Positions 1-6,867 of a stretch of 64,000 nucleotides of DNA are shown here, in pieces; the first letter of the stretch is position 1; every line of letters begins with the position of its first letter. The translations under genes were made by a program, and so were the position numbers. Location of the stretch: positions 1,178,001 to 1,242,000 of the forward strand of contig CAWAGF010000001.1 in the NCBI GenBank assembly GCA_963781675.1, written 5' to 3'. Source of the stretch: SCTD01 sp963781675 (GTDB lineage: Bacteria; Actinomycetota; Actinomycetes; Mycobacteriales; SCTD01). The notes under the pieces were generated by a model that saw only the letters and a program-made list of their open reading frames with translations, was not told where the DNA came from and searched no databases.

Positions 1-387
1 CTGACGAACACCTTCATCAACACCTACCGCAAGAAGCAGCGCCAGCCGCAGCAGTCCCCGACCGAGGAGATCACCGACTGGCAGATCGCGGCGGCCGAGG
101 CGCACACCAGCACCGGGCTGCGCAGCGCCGAGATGGAGGCGCTGGACCACCTGCCGGACTCCGACGTCAAGGAGGCCCTGCAGGCGCTGCCCGAGGACTT
201 CCGGATGGCGGTCTACCTCGCCGACGTCGAGGGCTTCGCCTACAAGGAGATCGCCGAGATCATGGGCACTCCGATCGGGACGGTCATGAGCCGGCTGCAC
301 CGCGGTCGGCGCGGCCTGCGCAGCCTGCTGGCCGACTACGCCGTCGAGCGCGGCCTGGTCAAGGCGACCGCGGCGGACGCGACATGA
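1..387 (+). CDS. sigR: ECF sigma factor SigR/SigH family, C-terminal part
   Basis: The frame is open from the first base, so the N-terminus lies outside the window and about 128 residues remain. The visible part opens with LTNTFINTYRKKQR, a region 2 stretch typical of the thiol-oxidative-stress sigma factors SigR (Streptomyces) and SigH (Mycobacterium). It ends with region 4, where ALPEDFRMAVYLADVEGF leads into the helix-turn-helix IAEIMGTPIGTVMSRLHRG that reads the -35 element. The stop overlaps the start of the next gene, which carries every zinc ligand of RsrA, so the two form a sigma/anti-sigma pair. In the known system disulfide stress releases SigR from RsrA. No SigR-type promoter can be checked because the upstream region is missing. 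Confidence 0.93.
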   Translation: MTNTFINTYRKKQRQPQQSPTEEITDWQIAAAEAHTSTGLRSAEMEALDHLPDSDVKEALQALPEDFRMAVYLADVEGFAYKEIAEIMGTPIGTVMSRLHRGRRGLRSLLADYAVERGLVKATAADAT

Positions 388-668
388 GCTGCGGCGACCC
401 GCACGAGACCCCCTGCAGCGAGGTCCTCGAGGCCGTCTACCTCTACCTCGACGGCGAGCAGGACGCCGACCACCACGACAAGGTGCGCATCCACCTCGAC
501 GAGTGCGCCCCGTGCCTGCGGCAGTACGGCCTCGAGCAGGCCGTGAAGAGCCTGGTCGCCCGCTGCTGCGGCAGCGACCCGGCGCCGGTCGACCTCCGCG
601 ACCGCGTCCTGGTCCGGATCCAGCAGGTCCGCCTCGAGATCGAGCAGGTCGAGTACCGCGCCGAGTAG
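384..668 (+). CDS. rsrA: Mycothiol-system anti-sigma factor RsrA (zinc redox switch)
   Basis: This 94-residue zinc-binding anti-sigma (ZAS) protein starts at an ATG that overlaps the sigR stop (ATGA), which suggests translational coupling and balanced stoichiometry. Counting from the start gives C11, H37, C41 and C44, exactly the positions of the zinc ligands in Streptomyces RsrA. The signature HLDECAPC supplies H37, C41 and C44. In the characterised protein, oxidation releases zinc, forms a disulfide and frees SigR. The C-terminal part (residues 60-94) is charged and probably helical. The identification rests on the ligand spacing, the length and the position directly after the sigma gene. 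Confidence 0.95.
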   Translation: MSCGDPHETPCSEVLEAVYLYLDGEQDADHHDKVRIHLDECAPCLRQYGLEQAVKSLVARCCGSDPAPVDLRDRVLVRIQQVRLEIEQVEYRAE

Positions 669-678
669 GACGCCCGCA

Positions 679-684
679 TAGGGT
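679..684 (+). promoter_or_regulatory. -10 element of galE, probably leaderless
   Basis: TAGGGT lies 7 nt before the galE ATG and no Shine-Dalgarno sequence is present. This spacing predicts transcription starting at or next to the start codon. Confidence 0.5.
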
Positions 685-691
685 CGGCAGC

Positions 692-1652
692 ATGACCTGG
701 CTCGTCACCGGCGGAGCCGGCTACATCGGGGCGCACGTGGTGCGCGCACTGCAGGGCGACGGCGCCGAGGTCGTCGTCCTGGACGACCTGTCCACCGGCG
801 CGGCCGACCGCGTCGACGGCGTCCCGTTCGTGCAGGGCAGCGTCCTGGACCGTGGCGGCCTGCGGAAGGTGCTGCGCGAGCACGCCGTCACCGGCGTCGT
901 CCACATCGCCGCCAAGAAGCAGGTCGGCGAGTCGATGGCCGACCCGCTGCTCTACTACCGCGAGAACGTCGAGGGCCTGGTCGCCCTGCTGGACTCCTGC
1001 CGGGAGAAGGGCGTCGACCGGCTCGTGTTCTCCTCGAGCGCCGCGACCTACGGCCTGCCCGACGTCGACCTCGTCGACGAGGACACCCCCAAGGCCCCGC
1101 TGTCGCCGTACGGCGAGAGCAAGCTCGTCGGCGAGTGGATGCTCGACCACTGCGAGCGGGCGTACGGCATGCGGTCGATGAACCTGCGCTACTTCAACGT
1201 GGCCGGCTGCGCGACGCCCGAGCTCGGCGACGTCGGCGTCTTCAACCTGGTGCCGATGGTGTTCGAGCGGCTGCAGGCGGGCCGGCGGCCGCGGGTGTTC
1301 GGCGGCGACTACCCGACGCCGGACGGCACCTGCGTGCGCGACTACGTGCACGTGGGCGACATCGCCGACGCGCACCTGGCCGCCGCGCGGGCGCTCGAGT
1401 CCGGTGCAGCCGGGCGCGACCTACAACGTCGGCCGCGGCGAGGGCAGCTCGGTGCTCGACGTGCTGCGCGTCGTCGGCGAGGTGACCGGCCTGGACACCA
1501 CGCCGGACGTCGTCGACCGCCGGCCGGGCGACCCGGCGCGGATCGTGGCCTCGGTCGACCGGATCCGCGACGGGCTCGGCTTCACCGCGCAGCACGACCT
1601 GCGCGAGATGGTGGCCTCCGCCTGGGCCGGCTGGCAGCTGCGCCACCCGTAG
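692..1652 (+). CDS. galE: UDP-glucose 4-epimerase GalE (single frameshift)
   Basis: This extended short-chain dehydrogenase is predicted to interconvert UDP-glucose and UDP-galactose with bound NAD. The Rossmann glycine motif TGGAGYIGAHV is at the N-terminus, the serine of SSSAATYG and the catalytic pair in SPYGESK follow, and NLRYFNVAGC and DYVHVGDIADAHL are typical of bacterial GalE. The frame breaks near position 1400. Downstream the protein resumes in the next frame with QPGATYNVGRGEG and ends normally at 1652, so one extra base (probably a G near 1398-1404) restores about 320 residues. I read this as a sequence error. The ATG at 692 is chosen because it precedes the dinucleotide-binding fold and follows a good -10 element. 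Confidence 0.9.
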
Positions 1653-1676
1653 GCAGCGCAGCCGCGCAGCGGCGGG

Positions 1677-1751
1677 CTAGGCGTTCGGGCGCTTGCCGTG
1701 GTTGGCGGCGTTCTTCTTGCGCCCGCGGCGCTTGCGTCCTCGCTTGGCCAT
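1677..1751 (-). CDS. Ribosomal protein bL37 (24 residues)
   Basis: The reverse strand encodes a 24-residue, extremely basic peptide that begins MAKRGRKRRGRKK and ends NHGKRPNA, with a strong GGAGG ribosome-binding site before the ATG. Length, the MAKRGRK start and the NHGKRPN end match the small actinobacterial 50S protein bL37 described from mycobacterial ribosome structures. It has a single-gene unit between galE (convergent) and hsp20 (divergent). At 75 nt it is below the threshold of most gene callers. The match is from memory of the family, not from an alignment. Confidence 0.82.
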   Translation of the reverse strand: MAKRGRKRRGRKKNAANHGKRPNA

Positions 1752-1765
1752 GGTGGTCCTCCCTC

Positions 1766-1795
1766 TTGACGTCGGCGCCCAGGGTTGCACAGAAT
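1766..1795 (+). promoter_or_regulatory. Candidate hsp20 promoter
   Basis: TTGACG at 1766-1771 and CAGAAT at 1790-1795 are separated by 18 nt and point towards hsp20. The HAIR-like operator lies directly downstream, over or just after the predicted start of transcription. Confidence 0.5.
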
Positions 1796-1798
1796 AGA

Positions 1799-1819
1799 CC
1801 TGAGCGGAGGACGCTCAAC
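1799..1819 (+). promoter_or_regulatory. HAIR-like inverted repeat, probable HspR operator
   Basis: TGAGC (1801-1805), a 7-nt spacer and GCTCA (1813-1817) form an exact inverted repeat. The HspR-associated inverted repeat is CTTGAGT-N7-ACTCAAG, so each seven-base half-site here agrees at five positions with exactly the right spacer. It lies between the candidate promoter and the hsp20 start, the right place for repression by HspR, which controls the hsp20 gene acr2 in M. tuberculosis. The hspR gene itself is not in the window. Confidence 0.65.
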
Positions 1820-1848
1820 TGATCTGGAGCGACATCAGGAGGGATGTC

Positions 1849-2352
1849 ATGCAGGTCCAGAGGTTCGACCCCTTCACCGTGCTCGCGCGGATGGACCGCG
1901 AGTTCGACGAGCTGGTCCGGCGCGGCTGGTCCGGCCGGGAGCAGCAGGCGCCGGCGATGGCCGGCTTCGTGCCCGCCGTCGAGGTGGTGCGCGACGGCCA
2001 GGACGTCGTGGTGCGGGTGGAGCTGCCCGGCGTCGACGTCGAGCGCGACGTCACGATCGAGGTGGACAAGGGCAAGCTCGTCATCGCCGGCGAGCGGCGC
2101 GACGAGCGCGGCGAGCAGGTCGAGGGCGTGCTGGTGCGCGAGCTGCGCTACGGGCAGTTCCGGCGCGAGTTCGCGCTCCCGCCGGGCGTCTCGCCCGAGC
2201 AGGTCGAGGCGGTGTACGAGGCGGGGCTGCTCGACGTGCGGGTGCGCGGCGTGGTGCAGCCCGAGCCGGCGACGGTACGGGTGCCGATCACGACCCGCCG
2301 GCCGGCGGAGCCGCACGTCGTGGAGGCAGCGCCGGAGGGCGCGACCGCCTAG
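1849..2352 (+). CDS. Small heat-shock protein, Hsp20/alpha-crystallin family
   Basis: This 167-residue protein has the layout of bacterial Hsp20 chaperones. A short N-terminal arm (MQVQRFDPFTVLARMDREF) is followed by an alpha-crystallin domain from about residue 43 to 145, with the typical VVRVELPGVDVERDV and GKLVIAGERRDERGE strands and the FRREFALPPGVSPEQVEA turn. A C-terminal tail carries a V-x-I-type anchoring motif (VRVPI). It should hold unfolded proteins in a refoldable state during stress. The ATG follows an AGGAGGG ribosome-binding site 6 nt upstream. Regulation by HspR is suggested by the HAIR-like repeat upstream. Confidence 0.92.
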   Translation: MQVQRFDPFTVLARMDREFDELVRRGWSGREQQAPAMAGFVPAVEVVRDGQDVVVRVELPGVDVERDVTIEVDKGKLVIAGERRDERGEQVEGVLVRELRYGQFRREFALPPGVSPEQVEAVYEAGLLDVRVRGVVQPEPATVRVPITTRRPAEPHVVEAAPEGATA

Positions 2353-2946
2353 CGCGTGCGGGTCGTCCGGCAGGGGCGGCAGCGCGCGGCGCGGCCGCCC
2401 CTGCCGCTCCAGCACGGCGGCGGTGGCGCCGGCCCCGACCATGCCCAGCGCGACCAGCTGCCCGAGCCCGGCCGCCACGAGCACGTCGCCGGGGCTCACC
2501 ACCTCCGGGCGCAGCGGCAGCGGGACCGGCACGACGTCGCCGAGCCAGCGCAGGCGGCTGCCCGCGTCGGCCGGCTCGTGCCGGGCGTCGGCGCCGGTCA
2601 GCAGGTCCTGCGTCCCGACGCCGGCCCGTCCGGAGGCCTCCAGCGACACGGGCATGGCCCCGTTGGCGCCGACGACCAGCGCGTTGGCCAGCAGCCCCAG
2701 CGCGACCAGGCCGGTGCCGCGGATCCCGCGGTTGCGCGACAGGAACCAGACGACGAGCCCGGCCGACAGCGCGAGGCCGAGCGGGTAGAACGGCCCGCCC
2801 ACGAGGGTGCCCACCAGCTGGGCCAGCAGGGAGCCGACGACCAGCCGGCGCGAGCGCACCGGGAGCTCGCCCAGCCGGTCCAGGCTGCCGCCGCGTGCCC
2901 ACCCCACGGCCAGCGCGACGGCCAGCACCACGAGGACGAGGGACAC
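2349..2946 (-). CDS. DUF5317 family membrane protein
   Basis: Reading from a GTG at 2946, the product has several hydrophobic segments (LVLVVLAVALAVGW; LLAQLVGTLVGG; LGLALSAGLVVWFL; GLVALGLLANALVVGANG). These are followed by a polar region with GDVVPVPLPLRPEVVSPGD and a last hydrophobic helix. This arrangement fits DUF5317, a family of unknown function in actinobacteria. In the strict frame no stop appears before it runs antisense to hsp20. One extra base near 2360-2370 would let it stop at the CTAG shared with hsp20. The length of 598 nt (3n+1) fits the +1 errors seen elsewhere. The start lies back to back with the enoyl-CoA hydratase gene. Confidence 0.65.
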
Positions 2947-2951
2947 GTGGC

Positions 2952-2957
2952 TAGTCT
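2952..2957 (+). promoter_or_regulatory. -10 element of the enoyl-CoA hydratase gene
   Basis: TAGTCT lies 7 nt before the GTG start with no Shine-Dalgarno sequence, which fits leaderless initiation. Confidence 0.45.
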
Positions 2958-2964
2958 CCCCGAC

Positions 2965-3732
2965 GTGCCCGACAGCGACCTGCAGGTGACCATCGAGGGC
3001 GGCGTCCTGCGCCTGCACATCGACCGGGAGGCCAAGCGCAACGCGCTGTCCGGCGACGTGCTGCGGCCGATGCTCGCTGCGCTCCGCGCGCCGGGTGACG
3101 CGCGGGTCGTGCTCATCACCAGCGCCGGGGAGCGGGTGTTCTGCGCGGGCGCCGACCTCGTGCAGATGGCTCCCGACGCGACCGGCCTCGAGGTGCACGA
3201 GGGCCGCGGGCTGCTGCGCGAGGTCGTCCTCGCGATGCGCGCCTGCCCGGTGCCGGTCGTCGCGAGCGTCCAGGGGCTGTGCCTCGCGGGCGGCGTGGGC
3301 CTCGTGCTCGGCTGCGACCTGGTGCTGGCCGCCGAGGACACGGCGTTCGGCCTGCCCGAGGTCGACCTCGGCCTGTGGCCCTTCATGGTCAGCGCCCTGC
3401 TCGGCCGGCACGTCAGTCCCAAGCGGGCCATGGAGATGATGCTGTCCGGGCGGCGCGTGCCGGCGCGCGAGGCCCTCGAGATGGGGCTGGTCAGCCGGGT
3501 GGTCGGCGACCTGCGGGCCGAGACGGAGGAGCTGGTGGCGGCGCTGGCCGCGAAGCCGCCGGTGGCGGTGCGGCTCGGCAAGGCCGCCTTCCTCGCCGCC
3601 ATGGAGACGACCCTCGCGCCCGGGCTCGAGGCCATGCAGGCCCAGCTCTCGCTGCTGAACACCACCGAGGACGCGGCCGAGGGCGTGGGCGCCTTCCTGC
3701 AGAAGCGCACCCCCGAGTGGAAGGGCCGCTGA
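2965..3732 (+). CDS. Enoyl-CoA hydratase/isomerase family protein
   Basis: This 255-residue crotonase-fold protein has the expected motifs. KRNALSGDVLRPML lies near the N-terminus, the oxyanion-hole segment GERVFCAGADLVQM follows, and the second oxyanion and trimer region is VQGLCLAGGVGLVLGCDLVL. Members hydrate or isomerise acyl-CoA thioesters in fatty-acid or amino-acid catabolism. The substrate cannot be told from sequence. The segment AFGLPEVDLGLWPFM carries the glutamate (PEVDLG) usually equivalent to the second catalytic acid. The GTG start is chosen from the -10 spacing and because it precedes the first beta strand. Confidence 0.88.
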   Translation: MPDSDLQVTIEGGVLRLHIDREAKRNALSGDVLRPMLAALRAPGDARVVLITSAGERVFCAGADLVQMAPDATGLEVHEGRGLLREVVLAMRACPVPVVASVQGLCLAGGVGLVLGCDLVLAAEDTAFGLPEVDLGLWPFMVSALLGRHVSPKRAMEMMLSGRRVPAREALEMGLVSRVVGDLRAETEELVAALAAKPPVAVRLGKAAFLAAMETTLAPGLEAMQAQLSLLNTTEDAAEGVGAFLQKRTPEWKGR

Positions 3733-3822
3733 ACCGGCACAAGATGGTCAGGACGGGCCATGGGCGGCCGGGGCGAACAGGGACATCGTGGGGCGCAGCC
3801 ACCCCGTGACCCGGAGGTCCCG

Positions 3823-3984
3823 ATGAGCAGCACGGACTCGATCGAGCGCGTCGCCTGGCAGGCCTACGCCGACGCCTGCCTCGAGCACGACGGCCGGCAC
3901 GCCGAGCGCGCCGCCGCCGAGGTCAACGGGCTGGTCCCGGAGCAGAGCGGCCCGCAGCAGGACGGCGGCCGGCCGCGCCCCTGA
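3823..3984 (+). CDS. Small hypothetical protein
   Basis: An ATG with a good GGAGG ribosome-binding site opens a 53-residue frame beginning MSSTDSIERVAWQAYADACL. The first 40 residues look helical and amphipathic, and the tail is rich in Q, G, P and R. I do not recognise a family. It stands alone between the enoyl-CoA hydratase gene and pepP, whose -10 element starts 16 nt after its stop. The same frame is open further upstream, but the ribosome-binding site supports this start. Confidence 0.55.
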   Translation: MSSTDSIERVAWQAYADACLEHDGRHAERAAAEVNGLVPEQSGPQQDGGRPRP

Positions 3985-3999
3985 TCGGCGGCCCGGTCG

Positions 4000-4005
4000 T
4001 ACGCT
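4000..4005 (+). promoter_or_regulatory. -10 element of the aminopeptidase P gene
   Basis: TACGCT lies 6 nt before the ATG with no ribosome-binding site, which fits leaderless transcription. Confidence 0.5.
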
Positions 4006-4011
4006 CGGCCC

Positions 4012-5421
4012 ATGAGCGAGCAGCCCGTGAACCAGGACACGCCCGGCACCGCCAGCCACGACCCGGACCGCCCCGCGGCGCTGCTGGAGTTCATGGCCAC
4101 CGGCTGGGCGCCTCGTGCGGACGACCTGCCCGCCGAGCACCCGGCGGCGCCGTACCGCGCCCGTCGTCGCGCGGCGCTCGCCCACCGCTTCCAGGGGGAG
4201 CGGCTGGTCGTCCCGACCGGCGGCTACAAGACGCGCAGCAACGACACGGAGTACCGCTTCCGCCCGGGCACCGAGTTCGCGCACCTCGTCGGCTCGCACG
4301 AGCCGGACGCCGTCCTCGTCGTCGAGGACGGCCGGAGCGTGCTCTACCAGGCACCGGTCATGGACCGCTCGACGCCGGCCTTCTTCACCGACCGCGTCTA
4401 CGGCGAGCTGTGGGTGGGCCCGCGCCCGTCGCTGGAGGCCACCCAGGCGCTGCTCGGCGTCGAGACCCGGCCGCTCGAGGAGCTCGACAAGCTGTCCGGC
4501 CCGGCCCGCGTGGTGCGCGGCCACGACGCCCGCGTCGAGGCGCTGTTCGAGACCGAGGAGGAGGCCGATGAGGAGCTGGTGCAGTTCCTGTCCGAGCTGC
4601 GCCTGGTGAAGGACCCGCACGAGGTCGCCCAGCTCCAGGTCGCCGTCGACGCGACCATCAAGGGCTTCGAGGACGTGGTGCGCCAGCTCGACCAGGCCAA
4701 GCAGACCAGCGAGCGCTGGGTGGAGGGCGTGTTCGGCCTGCGTGCGCGGGTCGAGGGCAACGACGTCGGCTACGGCTCGATCTGCGCGGCCGGCGCGCAC
4801 GCCTGCACGCTGCACTGGACCGAGAACGACGGCCCGGTCCGCGACGGCGACCTCGCGCTGCTCGACATGGGCGTCGAGAGCCACGAGCTCTACACCGCCG
4901 ACGTGACCCGCACGCTGCCGATCAGCGGCACGTTCAGCACGCGGCAGCGCCAGGTCTACGACCTGGTCTTCCAGGCGCAGGAGGCAGGCATCGCCGCCTG
5001 CCGCGCCGGGGCGGACTTCCTCGACCCGCACCGCGCCGCGATGCAGGTGCTCGCGCACGGGCTGGTCGAGCTGGGCGTGCTCGAGGACGCCGAGGCGGCG
5101 CTCGCGGAGGACCAGCAGCTCTACCGGCGCTACACCCTGCACGGCGTCAGCCACATGCTCGGCATCGACGTGCACGACTGCGCGCACGCCCGCTCCGAGG
5201 TCTACCGCAAGGGGCCGTTGCAGCCGGGCTACGTGCTGACCGTCGAGCCGGGCCTCTACTTCCAGCCCGACGACCTGACGGTCCCGGAGGACCTGCGGGG
5301 GATCGGCGTGCGCATCGAGGACGACATCGTCGTGACCGACGGCGACCCGGTGAACCTGTCCGCGGCCCTGCCGCGCGAGGCCGGCGCCGTCGAGGCGTGG
5401 ATGCGGGAGCTGCGCGGGTGA
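4012..5421 (+). CDS. pepP: Xaa-Pro aminopeptidase (M24B, aminopeptidase P)
   Basis: This 469-residue protein has the two-domain layout of aminopeptidase P. The N-terminal creatinase-like domain covers about residues 40-195, with RSNDTEYRFRPGTEF. The pita-bread metallopeptidase domain covers about 200-450. The dinuclear metal ligands are visible in LLDMGVESHELYTADVTRT (two aspartates), HGVSHMLGIDVHD (histidine), LTVEPGLYF and IRIEDDIVVT-like GVRIEDDIVVT (glutamates). It should remove N-terminal residues next to proline from peptides in the cytoplasm. Its stop overlaps the GTG of the biotinyl carrier gene. Confidence 0.93.
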   Translation: MSEQPVNQDTPGTASHDPDRPAALLEFMATGWAPRADDLPAEHPAAPYRARRRAALAHRFQGERLVVPTGGYKTRSNDTEYRFRPGTEFAHLVGSHEPDAVLVVEDGRSVLYQAPVMDRSTPAFFTDRVYGELWVGPRPSLEATQALLGVETRPLEELDKLSGPARVVRGHDARVEALFETEEEADEELVQFLSELRLVKDPHEVAQLQVAVDATIKGFEDVVRQLDQAKQTSERWVEGVFGLRARVEGNDVGYGSICAAGAHACTLHWTENDGPVRDGDLALLDMGVESHELYTADVTRTLPISGTFSTRQRQVYDLVFQAQEAGIAACRAGADFLDPHRAAMQVLAHGLVELGVLEDAEAALAEDQQLYRRYTLHGVSHMLGIDVHDCAHARSEVYRKGPLQPGYVLTVEPGLYFQPDDLTVPEDLRGIGVRIEDDIVVTDGDPVNLSAALPREAGAVEAWMRELRG

Positions 5422-5633
5422 CCTCGGTCCGCGCCGAGATGGCCGCCACGCTCTGGAAGGTCGTCGCCCGGGAGGGGCAGCAGGTCGGCCCGGACGACGT
5501 CCTGGTCGTCCTGGAGAGCATGAAGATGGAGATCCCGGTCGTCGCCGAGGCCGCGGGGACGGTGCGCTCGCTGCCGGTCGCTGAAGGTGCGCTGGTCCAG
5601 GAGGGTGACGTGCTCGCGGTGATCGACCCTTGA
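5418..5633 (+). CDS. Biotin/lipoyl-attachment carrier protein (TB7.3-like)
   Basis: A GTG overlapping the pepP stop by GTGA gives a 71-residue protein that is essentially one biotinyl domain. The target lysine sits in VLESMKMEIPV, and EAAGTVRSLPVAEGALVQEGD is the usual hairpin repeat of the fold (split here as EAAGTVRSLPV and AEGALVQEGD). In M. tuberculosis a free-standing homologue (TB7.3, Rv3221c) lies beside sigH-rshA, and here it again lies a few genes from sigR-rsrA. The partner carboxylase is not in the window. The ESMKM context favours biotin over lipoate. Confidence 0.88.
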   Translation: MTSVRAEMAATLWKVVAREGQQVGPDDVLVVLESMKMEIPVVAEAAGTVRSLPVAEGALVQEGDVLAVIDP

Positions 5634-5691
5634 TCCACGGAGGCTGAGCCAGGGGCTTCAGGGACGGCGCGCGTGCGCCGAAGAGGTCAGC

Positions 5692-6771
5692 GTGACGTCC
5701 TCCATCGAGCCCTTCCTGCGCGCTCTGGTCGAGTGCGGCGGTTCCGACCTGCACTGCAAGGTCGGCTCCCCGCCCCGGGTGCGCATCGACGGCAAGCTCC
5801 GCAAGCTCCAGACCCGCGACCTGACCTCCGCGGACACCGACCAGATGGTGCGCGAGGTGCTGCGCGAGGACCTGGTCGAGGAGTTCCACAAGACCAACGA
5901 GGCCGACTTCGCCTACTCCATGAGCGGCATCGGGCGCTTCCGCGTCAACGCGTTCCGCTCGCGCGGCTCCTGCGGCCTGGTCTTCCGCCGGGTCAGCGTC
6001 GGCGCGATCCCGCTCACCGACCTCGGCCTGCCGCCGGTGCTCGCCTCGCTCGCGATGGAGCCCCGCGGCCTGGTGCTCGTCACCGGCCCGACGGGCTCCG
6101 GCAAGACGACGACCCTGGCCGGGATGATCGACCACATCAACGCCAACAAGGAGGTGCACGTCGTCACGATCGAGGACCCGATCGAGGTGCTGCACTTCGA
6201 CAAGATGGCGATGGTCAACCAGCGCGAGGTGCGGGTCGACACCGAGGACTTCGTCACCGCGATGCGCGCCGCGATGCGGCAGGACCCCGACGTCATCCTC
6301 GTCGGCGAGATGCGCGACCACGAGACGGTGAAGGCGGGCCTCGCCGCCGCGGAGACCGGCCACTTCGTCATGTCGACGCTGCACACGACCGACGCCGCGG
6401 AGACCATCAACCGCGTCATCGACTTCTTCCCGCCGCACGAGCAGAAGCAGGTCCGCCTCGCGCTGGCCGGCGCGCTGCGCGGGATCATCTGCCAGCGCCT
6501 CGTGCCGCGCGCCGACGGCGAGGGCCGCTGCGTCGTCATGGAGATCGCCGTCAACACCGGCCGCATCGCCGACGCGATCGCCGACCCGGACAAGACCTCC
6601 ACGATCCCGCAGCTCATCGCCGAGGGCACGTACTACGGCATGCAGACCTTCGACCAGCACCTGGTGTCGTTCATCCGCGACGGGGTCATCACGATGGAGG
6701 CGGCGCTGGCGGCGTCCACCTCGCCGCACGACCTCACCGTCGAGCTGCGCCGCCTCGGCCTGGTCGCCTAG
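5692..6771 (+). CDS. pilT: Type IV pilus retraction ATPase PilT
   Basis: The 359-residue product is a complete secretion/retraction ATPase. The N-terminal PAS-like domain starts with ALVECGGSDLHCKVGSPPRV. The Walker A loop GPTGSGKTTTLAG is at about residue 132, the Asp-box region is VVTIEDPIEVLH, Walker B is DVILVGEMRDHETV and the His box is HFVMSTLHTTDA. The C-terminal region contains the PilT-typical Gln-rich turn before LRGIICQRLVPR. PilT hexamers depolymerise pilins during twitching. No pilin, PilB or PilC gene is present, so this copy is separated from any pilus cluster. The GTG start is used, as no better start gives the conserved N-terminus. Confidence 0.9.
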   Translation: MTSSIEPFLRALVECGGSDLHCKVGSPPRVRIDGKLRKLQTRDLTSADTDQMVREVLREDLVEEFHKTNEADFAYSMSGIGRFRVNAFRSRGSCGLVFRRVSVGAIPLTDLGLPPVLASLAMEPRGLVLVTGPTGSGKTTTLAGMIDHINANKEVHVVTIEDPIEVLHFDKMAMVNQREVRVDTEDFVTAMRAAMRQDPDVILVGEMRDHETVKAGLAAAETGHFVMSTLHTTDAAETINRVIDFFPPHEQKQVRLALAGALRGIICQRLVPRADGEGRCVVMEIAVNTGRIADAIADPDKTSTIPQLIAEGTYYGMQTFDQHLVSFIRDGVITMEAALAASTSPHDLTVELRRLGLVA

Positions 6772-6867
6772 AACCAGGGCGTTCCGGACAGAACGGACCA
6801 CCCCCCTAGCGGTGGGCGGTGCGGGCTCCCTAGGTTCCGCGGACCCGATCCGCGACCGAGGAGCCCC

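Noticed and set aside
3755..3822. Earlier starts for the 53-residue gene at 3823
   Set aside because: The upstream extension has no ribosome-binding site and repetitive G/R-rich composition; the ATG at 3823 has GGAGG.
6772..6867. CCACC-CCCCTAGC-GGTGG possible hairpin upstream of the lipase
   Set aside because: The stem is only 5 bp and is GC-biased sequence; it is not strong enough to call a terminator or operator.
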